From NCBI GenBank assembly GCA_019916065.1, contig CM034238.1:29995246-30059245 (forward strand): a stretch of DNA of 64,000 bases. The letters run 5' to 3'. The stretch is from Vitellaria paradoxa. Taxonomy: Eukaryota > Streptophyta > Magnoliopsida > Ericales > Sapotaceae. Below the pieces are notes generated by a model that was given only the letters and a program-made list of their open reading frames with translations, made no database searches and was not told where the DNA came from. This document shows, piece after piece, positions 46,981 through 58,231 of the stretch. How positions within the stretch are numbered: the stretch's first letter is position 1; every line of letters begins with the position of its first letter. The position numbers and the translations under genes were made by a program.

Positions 46981-47814
46981 CTATTGTAATCTCAAACACA
47001 AGTTTCTAAAAGAATCAAAAGTATCAGATTTTTTAGCAAGAAAATCAACCCATGTAAAATGAGTGTAATCATCAACAGCAATAAAAATGTATTTCTTTCC
47101 GTCTAGACTTTCAGTGTGCGTGGGTCCCATTAAATCTATGTGAACAAAGTTAAGAGGCTCCTTGGTTTTCAAACTTTGACCCTTTTTACGTGTAGTTTTA
47201 ATCTGTTTACCCATTTGACAAGGCCCACACACACTTTTGTGGTCTTTCCCCAATTTAGGTAAACCTCTAACCAACTCGGACTCAGACAATTGATTAAGCA
47301 CCTTAAAATTGATGTGCCTAAGTCTTTGGTGCCAGAGGTCTAATTCAATCAAACTTATAGAATTGCACACTAGACCTTTAGAATTTGATACACCATAATA
47401 GTTATCAGTAGTGCGAGTGCCAGTTAAAATAGCATTTCCATGAGAACCAACAATTTTGCAATCAATTTTTGAAAAATGAACAAGAAGTTTGGCATCACAC
47501 AACTGACTTATGCTAATCAAATTAGCCTGTAAACCTTCAACATATAGTACATCCTTCAAACATTCCAACCCTGGGGTTTTTATGTTTCCCTTGCCCAAAA
47601 CACTGGATGTACTACCATTACCAAAATTTACCACACCACCCTCAAAATTTTGAAAATCAGAAAACAAACTTTTATTTCCACTTATATGTCGAGAGCAACC
47701 ACTATCAAGATACCACATATTTGAGTTTAAAGCTTTTAAGGCTGTGTGAACTAAGAAACAATTTAAATCAAATTTTCGTACCCAAGCAGTTCTGGTTTTC
47801 AAGGTTTTTCTCAC
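46981..47814 (-). pseudogene. pol: Copia protease and integrase region
   Basis: A 277-codon open frame. Residues about 35-45 hold the aspartic protease motif WYLDSGCSRHISG. The GAG-pre-integrase His-Cys zinc region follows (LWHQRLRHINF...CGPCQMGKQIK), then the start of the integrase core with the first two catalytic Asp (VHIDLMGPT, FIAVDDYTHF). Intact over this stretch but cut off from gag and RT by stops. The lineage call rests on close likeness to SIRE-type elements. Confidence 0.88.
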
Positions 47815-48050
47815 AGCCTTGTTTTTTGAAAATTGGTTCTTAATAGATTGTTTTTGAAATTTAGGACCAGTTTTCTAAAAATGAGGTGTTTTTGAATAAA
47901 GGAGTTTTTAGCTGTCCTATTCAAATGAGATTTAAAATCTGAAGAGGGATCAAAGTTGTTTAATACCTTAAACTTGTTGAAAAATTAGAAAGTGTAATTT
48001 TTGGTGATTAAGATTTGTAGGTCTTCTTTGATTTACATAAGTTATGGGTA

Positions 48051-49797
48051 ATCCATAAAGCTTATGACAATTAGGCCTAATGTGTCTGGGAATACCACAG
48101 TGGTGACAAATAGGGACAAATTTTCTTTGATGAGTGAAAGGCGTACCATGGAATTTCTTAAACTTTTGTGTAGGTAGTTTACCTTTTAACTGCTTAAGTG
48201 GTTGAGCAAGTGACTACCCATGTTTGATTGTAGCAACCTTTGAAGGCTGGATCTTGATTACTTTGATCTTTTGGCTGCTTGTAGATGCATTCTTTGTGGT
48301 CTACTTCTCTCCCCTGTATCCAAGTCCACTTTTATCTTTTGGACTTCTTTCAATTGCCAGTATATCATCAAGCTTGGAGGAAGCGGAATTCATCTTGGAC
48401 TACAAGGATTGCATCTTCTCATGTGCCTCTTTCACATCTTTTTCTCTTTGCTCCAACTTGTTCTTCAGTGTAACTATCAACTCTTCTTGAAAACTCTTGT
48501 TTGCTTCAATTTCATCAAACTTTGTTTATAATTCCTCCAGGGTAACCTTCAAACTGTCTCTTTATCTCTTTAACATCTTGTTCTTCACTATTAACTTCTT
48601 GTTTTGCTTGTGGAACCTTCGACAATCTTAATACAGCTGTTCATAGGCATCATGAAGGTCCACTTCTTCATTATCATCCTCATGTTCTGATTCTGCTTCT
48701 GAGGAATCTTCCTTTAAATTCTTGGAACCAGATGAGTCTTTAGAACTCACAGATCCCGTGCTCCTAGCCATGAAAGTTGTGAAATTTTTAGGGTAATCTT
48801 CTGAAGATGATGAAGTGCTTGATTCATCTGTATCATCCAGGGTAGCATTCAGAACTTTCTTCTTGTTCTTCATGTTCCCGTAGTCTTAAGCTAGATGTCC
48901 GTACCCTTGGCATTTATAGCACTTCACCCCTTTAAACTTATTCTCCTTTTTCTTATTCTCTGAAGGCTTCTCTCCCTTTGATTTTTCATTCTTCTTGGCT
49001 TTTTCAGGTTTCTCTCATTTCTTCTTGAAAACCTTTCTAATCTTCTTCGTATAAAGTGCCACTTCTTCCATAGAAGGAATCGAACCATCATTAGAAGAAG
49101 AGTCATCTTCCTTAACCGATTTTAGGGCAACACCCTTCATTTTTTTTGGTTTTATCAAATTGGCCTCTTACGTCTGTAGATAGGCAACCAAGTTTTCAAC
49201 TCTCATGGAATCCACATCCCTAGCTTCCTCAATAGCTATGACCTTAGCTTGAAAAAACAAAGGAAGAGATCGGAGAATCCTACTTACAACCTTGCGATTT
49301 GGGATAGGTTCTCCAAGATTGAAGCTTATGTTGACAATGTCGCTAAGCTTCGCATAAAAACTATCAAAACATTCGTATTCAGACATCTTTAGATTCTCAA
49401 ATTCTGAGGTTATCTTCTTAAGCTTGGACTTTTTGACAGTTGAGTTTCCCTCATAAGTTAACTCCAAAATCTTCCAGGCTTTTTTTGCAATCTCGCAACT
49501 TGAGATTCTTCAGAATTCATTGGCAAAGATGGCACAGAAAATAGAACTTAGGGCTTTGTAGTTCCATTCAGCCTTTTCTTATTCAGCCTTGGTCCACACA
49601 TCCATAGGCTTTTCAACCGTCACGTTGTCAACAAAATGGGATGGCTTCACCCAATAGTTCTCAATAGCTAGCCAAACACTGACGTTCAAAGAGATTAGAT
49701 GAGCTCTCATTTGAACCTTCCAGCACGCATAGTTGGTGCCATCAAACCATGGGGATCTCGTGCTCGAACTACCTTCTCTAGGAGGATCCATCAGCAA
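48051..49797 (-). pseudogene. gag: Copia gag with zinc knuckles
   Basis: Starts at 49797 with PWFDGTNYACWKVQMRAHL, then SEFENLKMSEYECFDSFYAK and RKVVSRILRSLP (49168-49467), a Lys/Glu-rich stretch, a decayed CYKCQGYGH knuckle near 48900, an acidic Ser-rich part (48628-48873) and a second CCHC knuckle (CHHCGIPRHIRPNC) near 48070-48115. Stops at about 49570, 49165, 48885 and others separate the pieces. Typical SIRE-type gag order. Confidence 0.85.
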
Positions 49798-49830
49798 ATA
49801 ATCAGATCACATTTTGTTCTAAAAAACGCA

Positions 49831-49845
49831 CATGCTCTGATACCA
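49831..49845 (-). other. Primer-binding site (initiator tRNA-Met)
   Basis: Minus strand reads TGGTATCAGAGCATG, the standard copia primer site, two bases from the LTR end. Confidence 0.9.
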
Positions 49846-49847
49846 AT

Positions 49848-50678
49848 TGAAAATACATGCTATGCTAAAAACAATCCTAAACAACCAATCCACAAACAAA
49901 CAATGATAGAAGGCGAGATAAACAAAATAAGATAACCCACAAAGGAAAACCTCAAACAAAAACTTTTACTAAAAACAAATCCTTGGTTACGAACTCAACC
50001 ACTCAATAGATCGAATCCTCGACCTTATTCTCCGTTGACGTTTGATCGACTCCTCATTTCACCAACTCCTTTAGTAAAAGCGCTTTGACTTCTCGAAGGA
50101 ACAACACCGAATCCTCAGCAACCTCTCGTGCTGAATCCTCAGCTCTTCAAAGATTCAAAGTCCTTTGAATCACACAAATGGAAGAATGCTTGGCTAAGTA
50201 CTTAAGAGAACCTTCTAACTTTACTTGCTCACAAACATAATGTAGTTCTCTTTCACTATGAAACCTTGAAGTTGTCCAATATATATAACCACAGAACCGG
50301 GCCAACTCAGGTTCAAAGAAATAGAAGAAAGTGCTGGAAACAGTGCCTCGCAGGAAGGGTGCACCCGCGGCCTTCCCGCAATCTTCCTGCGCTCTTTCCG
50401 CGAATCAGAGTGGTCTTCCTGCATGGTCAAAGTACATAAAACAGCTCTTAGCTTTTTCCCGCACCAAACCGCGGCCTTCCTGTGAGCTTCCTGTGTAATT
50501 CAATCCGAGTATGTGTTTTACTTCTTCAAGACTTCCAGCCACCATGGAAAATGTTTCACTGAGGCCTTTGAGAATTCTATTCGACTTAGGACTTTAGTAT
50601 CTTAGCCTACACTAAGTCTAAAGTGCAACAAATCCTATTTGATCATGGATTGCCAATTTACAACATTTGGACTTAACA
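49848..50678 (-). repeat. 5' LTR of the copia element
   Basis: 831 bp. Minus strand starts TGTTAAGTCC and ends TATTTTCA. The outer end splits a gypsy gag codon series exactly (AENAQTW). A TATA-like GGTTATATATATTGG lies near 50277-50291 on the minus strand. Confidence 0.8.
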
Positions 50679-50683
50679 CCAAG

Positions 50684-51448
50684 TTTGTGCATTCTCAGCT
50701 AAGAATTCAAAGTATTCATAAGCTTCTTCGGGTGTTTTATCATAAAACTGCCCATTGCACATTGTTTTCATAAATTGTTTTAGTTGTGGTGTGAATGAAC
50801 CATAGAAGATACTAGCAAGATGCCAAACTTCAAATCTATGGTGTGGACAAGAGTATAGGAGAGTTTTAAATCTCTCCTAACTTTGATAGAAGGTCTTACC
50901 ATGTTGTGGAGCAAAATTTAGAATTTGATGTTGTATAGCATCAGTTCTATTGGGAGAAAAGAATTTCTTTAAGAATTTGGCTTGATTTCATCCCAAGTGT
51001 GAATGGAATTAGATGGTAGGAATTCAAACCATTAAGCAGCCTTATCTTTTAGAGAGAATGGGAAAAGCTTAAGGAATACTAAGTCTATTAGACATCCCTG
51101 ATCTTTAATGGTGACACAAATGTTCCTAAATGAAGTTAAGTGACTGTATGGATTTTTAGAATCCATACCATGGAAAGTTGGTAACAATTGTCTTATACTA
51201 GGTTTGAAATTAAAGGTCCGCTGGTTTTCTGGCCAAACTATACAAGACTCAGGGGTGTGCCTATCTTGCTGCAAGATATCCCTCATGAAATGTCTAGTAG
51301 CAACAGCTTGATCTTCAGCCATCTTTAAAGGTGGAATAGGAAGTCTAGGGTTTTGAATTTCCTCTAAAGGGTTTTCAGTTTCTAAAGAAGGAGCTAAGGG
51401 TTCAGGACGCCTTAATCTAACGTCTTCCCCACGAATCCAACTACTCAT
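50684..51448 (-). pseudogene. gag: Athila/Tat-type gag fragment
   Basis: Open from 51448 to 51032 with SCIVWPENQRTFNFKPSIRQ, LLPTFHGMDSKNPY and LKLFPFSLKDKAA. The capsid-like domain continues, frameshifted, to KTMCNGQFYDKTPEEAYEYF near 50700-50770. It is interrupted by the copia LTR at 50678. It matches the plus-strand gag at 55439-56300. The remainder of the element is not seen left of the copia. Confidence 0.82.
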
Positions 51449-51650
51449 GAGCTAGAAAAATTGCTCTGTAAAGGGTACTGTGGTCCAAACCAGAAGCCTA
51501 GTGTCCAGACCATAGAGTACTACTCAAAGACTGAGATAAGGGTTTAGATGGGAAAATTTTAGAATCTTCTAATTTTAAGAATTTTTTTTTATATATATGA
51601 AATAACAAATTAACTTAAAGATGAAAATAACCTAAAAACTAAAATTTGGC

Positions 51651-51668
51651 TCCCCAGCAACAACACCA
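51651..51668 (-). other. Decayed primer-binding site (tRNA-Asp type)
   Basis: Minus strand reads TGGTGTTGTTGCTGGGGA. All four differences from the tRNA-Asp complement are C to T. Confidence 0.75.
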
Positions 51669-51675
51669 AAAAACT

Positions 51676-51956
51676 TGACAACGTCTAAAAAGTGCGCCTG
51701 AACTAACCCCCAAGTGCAAGGGTGTACGATGTAATGGAAATTTTAGGTTTAAATTCAAAGAAAAGTTTAAGGTTTGATGAACACTAAATTCTAGGGTTTT
51801 CAAAACTTTAAAATTAAAATTAAAGAACATACTAATAATTAATTAAAGGAATTTAGAAAATAAATTTTTTTCATTTTTAGCAAAAACAAAATTTCCACTA
51901 AGAAAATTCAATGAAAGCATAAATTGCATGAAACAAACAAATCAAAATTTTCAAAC
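51676..51956 (-). repeat. LTR fragment of the minus-strand Athila/Tat element
   Basis: The end next to the primer site (minus: ...CGCACTTTTTAGACGTTGTCA) is like the LTR end at 55225-55281. It is cut at 51956 by the insertion of the next element. Confidence 0.7.
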
Positions 51957-52488
51957 TGATAGCATTTGAAAAGTGCTATTACAAACTCCACTTTTGCATA
52001 GCTATTAATATTAATACATTTAAGTAGTTTATTTTTAAGATTTATCACTATTTTATTACTTATAGTATTAAGTTTCTTAATTGTAGGAAAAAGGGTAAAA
52101 TAAGCGAGATTATCAGCAATGGAAGTGGCTGCCAAGGAGAAAAAGATGGTCTAAAGTTCAAGATGGTTGAAGTGGTGTGCAACTGAAATTTCAGCTTGAT
52201 ACCCTATCAGTATTTTGACCATATCTTCTCACTCACAATTCCGATTGACCTGATTCTTTTTGGGTTGGGAAGAAGACTCAAAGGGCTACAACTTTCATGT
52301 TTTATCCGGAGCCTAAATCCATCATTTTCGAGGTCAAAATTGCATTGGAAACTGAAGATGGAAAGCTGTCAGAAGCAAGACACAGATTGAAAAGAAAGTA
52401 CATGTGGTCTAGACCACCACGGATGATCCGGACCATAGAATGATTATTTGCGCAGATGGACTTTATTTTTAGGGTTTCTCATTCCCGC

Positions 52489-52495
52489 TATAAAG
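52489..52495 (+). promoter_or_regulatory. TATA box of the 5' LTR
   Basis: TATAAAG, conserved at 62679-62685 in the 3' LTR. Confidence 0.5.
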
Positions 52496-52951
52496 ATGTA
52501 TCTTTGACGGCCGAAAAAAAGGGACTTTTCACCTACGCTTTTCTTTGTAGTTTTAGGATAGTTTTTCATTGAAATAGAGTAGTTTTGAGAGTTTTTCATT
52601 GTTCGTGTAATGCTTTTACAGATTTAGGAAGCCTTCGTAGTTTTCATTACAGCCGTAGTCGTTCAATACTTCGTTTCAGAGTTGATTTCAGAGTACGTTT
52701 ACTTTCATTCTTCATTTTAATAATATTGTTTCTTCATCTTACTCTTTAGACTCTTTAAATATGTGTTCGATCATTGATTTTATTTCGTTTAAAGTTATGT
52801 TAGCGTAAAACCCTAGTTCTTGATTCAACGAATCAAGCAAGGGTAGGTTACTTTGATCTATGGGATGTGCGTAGACCCTTCACATGGTTTGCAAAAACTC
52901 ATGCGTAGGGGTTTACAATGTTTAAACCTAGTTCAGTATCTTTCAAAAACT

Positions 52952-53320
52952 TTCGAAAACGAAAGCATTTGATTGTATTCTCTGTAATCACTGGTAAAGG
53001 TTTTCGATTAAAATTTTCTTAATAATTTTGAAGAACTGAAAATTCAGATTTTGAATCCTAATTTGAATTGGTTTATTTCAGAAACATTCGAAAACGAAAA
53101 TCTTTGACTATATTCTCTGTAATCACTGGTAAAGGTTTTCGATTAAAATTTTCTTAATAATTTTGGATAAACTAGAAAAATTGGATTTGAATCCGAATTC
53201 AAATAGGATTGTTTGAGAACCCTTCGAAAACAGAAGTTTTTGACTATATTCTCTATAATCACTGATAAAAACTTTTGATTAAAACTTTCTCAATAATTTT
53301 CAAAAAATCCTAATTTAGGT
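52952..53320 (+). repeat. Three 135-bp tandem units in the LTR
   Basis: Units start with TTCGAAAACGAAA at 52952, 53087 and, as TTCGAAAACAGAA, at 53223. Each contains TCTGTAATCACTGGTAAAGG or a close variant. The same array is at 63667-64000. Confidence 0.85.
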
Positions 53321-53625
53321 TTCAACGCAAGTATTACAACACATCCCATAGTGAAGACGTAAGCTACCCGGAATTGATAGTTGGATCAAGGACTTCTTAA
53401 ATTTATTTCTTATTAATCGAATTGCCTTCAGTTGATTTAATTGAAGTGTTTACATCCCAGTTTTTAGATTAGATTATTTTGAAGCGCATTTAAATTAGGA
53501 AAAATTCATTTAACTAATATTTAATCCCTTGAAATCAAAAATCAAAAGTTAAATTGCTGAAATTTTGTTAATAGGTTGTTAAGTTGTTTTAATTTGAATT
53601 TTAAATTTGCAAAACCTTAGGATTT

Positions 53626-55101
53626 TGTAATACCCCGAATTTTGATGTTAATATAATTTGATGGTTTTAACATGTTTTGGGCATGTTAGTATGTTAATTA
53701 AGTAAGTTTAGTCATTAAAGATAACTTGGGGGTGTGAATTTTGGAGGAATTGGGCAAAATAGCTCAAAAATCAACATTTTGACTCGGGGGCATGTAGAGG
53801 GGCGCCCAAGGTAGAGGAGGCGTGCCCATGGATCTAGGACAGGTGCCCATGGTCTATGAGGGGCGCTCCACTTGTACAGAAAATCAGCAGAAGGGTGTTC
53901 TCTAGTTGGAAGGCCGAGACATAACTCTATTGACACCTATGACAAGCTAGGGGTGAGGGGAGACCTGAGGATTACTATTTGGGGATTAAAAATATTGTTA
54001 TATATATATTAGATTGATTTGATGCAAGAGAGAGAGAGAGAGAAGTGGCTTGAAAGAGAGAGAACGGGTGAGAAGAGCAAAGGAGAAGAAAAAGACCACC
54101 AGTAGAGGTTTTCAAAGGTAGGTTTCCAAATCTTTATAGAATTCAAATTCCTTTTACAAGATTGAAATTAGAACCCTAAGAAACCTTCCTATGTTATTCA
54201 TTTTTAGTTTTGATCAAGGAGGGAGGAGATTGACCTCATCAAAGTTTGAGGGTTTGGAAGCTCAAGACACCTCCATTTTGATCTATCTTTTTACCACTCA
54301 AGGTAGGGATTTCTAGTCTCATTTTAGCATATATGAGATGTATTTGAGCTAGTAAACACTTCTATGAAATTTATTTAAGATTTGGAAACCTTGGAAGTGG
54401 AGTTTGTGTGGATGAATGGTTGTGTGTATATATATGTATAGGTTGGCGCAATTTTGATTAAACATTAAAAAGTGAATTGAAATGTGATTTGAGACTTAAG
54501 AATGAGAATTCAAGGATTAAGTATTGGTTAGAATTGAATTTATTTTTACAATATTGTTGTGTATAAAGGTGCATAGTCTAAATTGGTGATGTCAATGAAT
54601 GATTTTGATTCTAGAGTATAGGTGGTAACTAGATACATCATAAAATGCTTGCATGTGTGGAATACATATCATATATGTTTGTTTGAGACTTGTGGGCACA
54701 AACGGACCCGTGCTCACATCCCTACAGACTTTGATGCAGGTACAAGCAAAACAATCAAGTGGGTTGATGTGTTGGGACTAGGAGGTTATGCATGAGCCCT
54801 ACCAAGCTTATCAAAGCTTTTGGTCATCTAGTTTAAATTTCTTTTGGGAATTGTAACGTTGTACATTTATGAACTCTTTCAATTTGGTTGTAATGGCCAT
54901 AAGGCCTAAGTTATGTAATTTGGGAATGGTGTATGTGGTTGGTGACATGGAAATAGTCAGGGTTAAACTTATGTTATTCTATCTTATGTCTTAGGCTCAC
55001 TAGCTTATGTTGCGTTGCTTTGATTATGGGATTGGTTATATTAGTGCATGTTATGTGTGTTTATCACTCACCCCTCGGGTCACGAGATCTAGGGCGTGAC
55101 A
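53626..55101 (+). mobile_element. Solo LTR (gypsy, TGTAATACCCC family) nested in the 5' LTR
   Basis: 1476 bp, TGTAATACCCCG...GGGCGTGACA, flanked by GATTT (53621-53625) and GAATT (55102-55106), a target duplication with one mismatch. No internal region. An (AG)n tract lies at 54026-54043. Its 3' third matches 45180-45651. Confidence 0.8.
53802..53868. promoter_or_regulatory. Phased GCGCCC boxes in the unrelated solo LTR
   Basis: GCGCCC at 53802 and one-base variants at 53822 (GTGCCC), 53843 (GTGCCC) and 53863 (GCGCTC). Spacings are 20, 21 and 20 bp, as in the gag-only element. Confidence 0.55.
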
Positions 55102-55287
55102 GAATTAGTTTTAATTAATCTTCAAACTTAGTTCACATTCAAATTTAGGATTTCTATTATAACCTAGAAACTAAATAACGTAAGCTCCCTGTAAATTCGA
55201 CTTCGGACTCACCGAGTTAAAACTACACCGCACACCCTTACACTTGGAGGTTAATTTAGACGCACTTTCTAATAGCGGTCAAGTTTT

Positions 55288-55305
55288 TGGCGCCACTGCC
55301 GGGGA
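55288..55305 (+). other. Primer-binding site (tRNA-Asp type)
   Basis: TGGCGCCACTGCCGGGGA, two bases from the tRNA-Asp complement, six bases after the LTR end. Confidence 0.88.
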
Positions 55306-55438
55306 ACCAAAATTTAGTTTTTAGGATATTTCTAAGTTTTCTTTTTTTTTTAGTTTTCTTTAGCGAAATTTAAAAAAAAAATTTATTAAAATTTAAAATT
55401 TGGACTTAAATTTTTTTTATTAGAGACTTGTTATTTGC

Positions 55439-56761
55439 ATGCTATTAAGATCGGGTAGAATAGTCGTAACTGAATCTGAATTAGGAGATCCTTTACACTT
55501 TCCCGAATCTTTTACACTAACCTCACTTTCCACTATTTCACTTGCCACATCTTCCTTTCACTCAATGGCTGAGTTAAGAGGTAATGGGGAAGGTAGTGAG
55601 CATGGGAATAACGATCCACGTGAAATTCTAGGTTTTGTTCTTATGAAAGATCATCTTAATCCTGTCAGACAAACCACCCCATCATGCATAGTCTTGCCCT
55701 TAAATAGGGGGAACTTCAACCTCAGGCCAGGAATCATCCAACTTCTTCCTACTTTCTATGGTTTAGATTTTGGAAATCCCTACAACCATCTCAGGGAGTT
55801 TGAGGAAGTGAGCAACACATGTATAGATCATAATATCAGTGAGAACGTAGTGCGTCTTCAACTCTTCCCATTTTCCTTAAAAGATAAGGCCAAGTTTTGG
55901 CTTAATTCCCTTCGTCCACGCTCTATTGGAATGTGACGTGAAATGCAGACTGAGTTTCTGAAGAAATATTTCCCAACTCAGAAAACTCAGTATTATAGGT
56001 GACAGATTACCACTTTCTCTTGCAAACCTAATGAGAATTTCTGTCGAGCCTGGGAAAGGTTTAAGGACCTCTTGATGGCTTGTCCTCACCATGGTTATGA
56101 ATTATGGAGGTAAGTGAGCATCTTCCATGAATCCCTAACTCCCAGTCTTAAGCAATTAGTTTCTATCATGTGCAATGGTACTCTGTTTGATAAGACTGTG
56201 GAAGATGCCATAGAATTCTTTGATATGGTGGCCGAGGACTCTAATGATTAGGAAATAGGACCACCTTTGTCTTTAGAGCATAGGAATCCTATATCTAGCG
56301 GTCAATTGATGTTAAGTGAGAGGGATGACTTAAGTGCTAGGATATCTGTATTATAACATAAGTTAGATTCCCTTGAACTTAAGAACAAAGAGAAGTTGGG
56401 GGAAGCACAAGTGGTGTGTTGGGCATGCGACCAAGTAGGACATGATCCTAATTCATGTCCAGAGCTTCCTTTACTTAAGGAAGTAGCTTATGGTAATGCG
56501 TATGTTAATAACACACAGAACCGACCATTCCAAAATAGAGGGCAGGTAACACTTCCTACCCACAAGGTGGGTATGTTAAGTATCCAGGGGGAAATCAACA
56601 TCTCGATGCTTACCCTCAGGGATGGAAAAGCCCTCCTGGTTTTGGGTGAAAAATTGATAACCAAAGCCAATCATTCCAACCTTCTTTTGTACCACCATCC
56701 CTTGCTCCCTATATTCCTCCAAACAAAAGCTCCACAGAAGAGACACTTCAACAATTCATGA
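55439..56761 (+). pseudogene. gag: Athila/Tat gag with five in-frame stops
   Basis: One frame runs through 441 codons without a frameshift. The N-terminus is MLLRSGR; the capsid-like domain follows (SCIVLPLNRGNFNLRPGIIQ, LPTFYGLDFGNPYNHL, LFPFSLKDKAKFWLNSLRP, EMQTEFLKKYFPTQ, AWERFKDLLMACPHHGYE, MCNGTLFDKTVEDAIEFF); then the CCHC knuckle CWACDQVGHDPNSC (56420-56460). Stops near 55934, 55999, 56111, 56250 and 56353 each fit one C-to-T or G-to-A change (Trp or Gln codons). In life it would form the particle that packages element RNA. The frame moves near 56760. Confidence 0.87.
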
Positions 56762-57232
56762 ATAGTCAAAATACACGTTGGATTCAAAATGATAGAAATA
56801 TGGATGAAATCAAGATCCAATTGCGAAATATGGATGAAATCAAGAACCAATTGACTCTTTTGACGCAAACACTAGTCACACAACCAAAGGGTCAATTTCC
56901 AGCTCAACCTCATCCAAATCCAGTAGTCCAAGCTAAACAGGTTGAAGGATCTTCTCGTACTCAAGTGAATGTAGAACAAGTCCAAAACATCACAACACTT
57001 AGGAGAGGAAAATTGTAGACAAAACTATTCCTCCTTGGAAGGATGAAGTGAGTGAAGAGTTAAAACCTAAATGTGTGGTGGATGATAGTGAGAAGGCAGG
57101 GAAAGAACCAATCGTAGTTGAGGAGCCCCCAACTGAAGAGTAAGAGAAAACAGAAAAGGAAGAGGAAAAGGAAGAAGAACCCATGCAATACCTAGGGAAT
57201 ATGTTCCCAAAGCACCCTTTCCTCAAAGATTT
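56758..57232 (+). pseudogene. Gag-protease linker, frameshifted
   Basis: 56758-57018 (NMDEIK repeats, Gln/Asn-rich) and, in another frame, 57015-57180 (IPPWKDEVSEELK, Glu-rich) form the low-complexity linker of this lineage, broken by at least two frame changes. Confidence 0.6.
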
Positions 57233-58231
57233 TTGAAAGCTAGGAAGGAAGCCCAAGTAGCTGAATTGCTAGAGGTGTTCAAACAAGTGAAAATTAATAT
57301 ACCTCTCCTTGATGCAATTAAGCAATTCCCTTCTTATGCCAAATTCCTCAAAGAATTATGCACTGTAAAAAGGGGCTTAAATGTTAAAGAAAAAGCATTC
57401 CTCACTGAGCAAGCAAGTGCCATAGTCCAATGTCGTACTCCCCCTAAATATAAAGACCCAGGATGTCCTACGATATCTTGTTATATAGGGAAGTATTATA
57501 TTAGTAGAGCATTGCTTGACTTAGGAGCGAGCTTGAATTTGCTCCCTTACTCAGTGTACGAGCAATTGGGCTTAGTTGAGTTAAAGCCTACCCATGTGAC
57601 TTTGCAACTTGTAGATAGATCAATTAAAGTCCTACGAGGTATAATCAAAGATGTACTGATGCAAGTGGAAAATTTTTATTTTCCAGTGGATTTCATAATC
57701 CTAAATACTCAACCACTTACCAGTTTGTCTCTACCTGATCAGACACCAGTAATTCTAGGACGACCATTCTTAGCAATATCGAATGCTTTAATTAACTGCA
57801 GGAATGGATCCATGAAAATGACTTTTGGTAACATTGAATTTGAAACAAATATCTTTCATGTTACCAAACAACCAAAAGAGGTGCCTGATATACAAGAAGT
57901 GGATTTAGTAGAATCCATAGTTCAGGATTACGTAGATTGTGAATTTATCAAGGATCCTTTAGAGAAAGCTATTCACTTTAGTGAGGAGAATTTGAATTCC
58001 ACAATATCAAACCAAGAGGTAGTTTGCATTGATTTTTTAGGTGTTGAGGGGATACTAGAAAACGCTCAGTCTCATTTCATGTTCACATATGCAAATAATC
58101 TTGGGCCATATTTGTGGTTCAAAGATCACTACAAGGTCATAAATTCTCCAGCATTCTCCACACTAGGAGCATACTCATTCTTGGCACCTCCTAGACTCGA
58201 GAAGAATATTTTTCCTAAAGCTATTTGGTAA
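57189..58231 (+). pseudogene. pol: Retropepsin-like aspartic protease region
   Basis: Open from about 57189 (PREYVPKAPFPQRFLKARK) to the stop at 58231, with no ATG needed because it belongs to a polyprotein. Residues after 57300 read LLDAIKQFPSYAKFLKELC and LTEQASAIVQCRTPPKYKDP. The protease core is RALLDLGASLNLLPYSVYEQ (57508-57567), with the DLGAS form of the active site usual in Athila/Tat elements. Then come VDFIILNTQP and VILGRPFLA, the second conserved Gly motif. The last 150 residues are poorly conserved lineage sequence. RT does not follow. With the frame open for over 340 codons this part is less decayed than gag. It would cleave the polyprotein. Confidence 0.8.

Larger units (their letters stand above)
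45652..50678 (-). mobile_element. Truncated Ty1/copia element, SIRE/Maximus type
   Basis: Minus strand, in order: 5' LTR (49848-50678), initiator-Met primer site, gag with zinc knuckles, protease, integrase and the N-terminal half of reverse transcriptase. The rest of RT, RNase H and the 3' LTR are missing because a gypsy LTR abuts at 45651. Gag and pol frames are broken by several stops. It is inserted into a gypsy gag at 50679-50683. Confidence 0.88.
51957..55281 (+). repeat. 5' LTR, interrupted by a solo LTR
   Basis: About 1.84 kb without the insertion at 53626-55106. It ends GCGGTCA at 55281. It matches 62154-64000 over the available length. Confidence 0.85.

Noticed and set aside
47607..47843. 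Plus-strand ORF
   Set aside because: Antisense of the copia protease region; the minus-strand frame has the DSG and integrase motifs.
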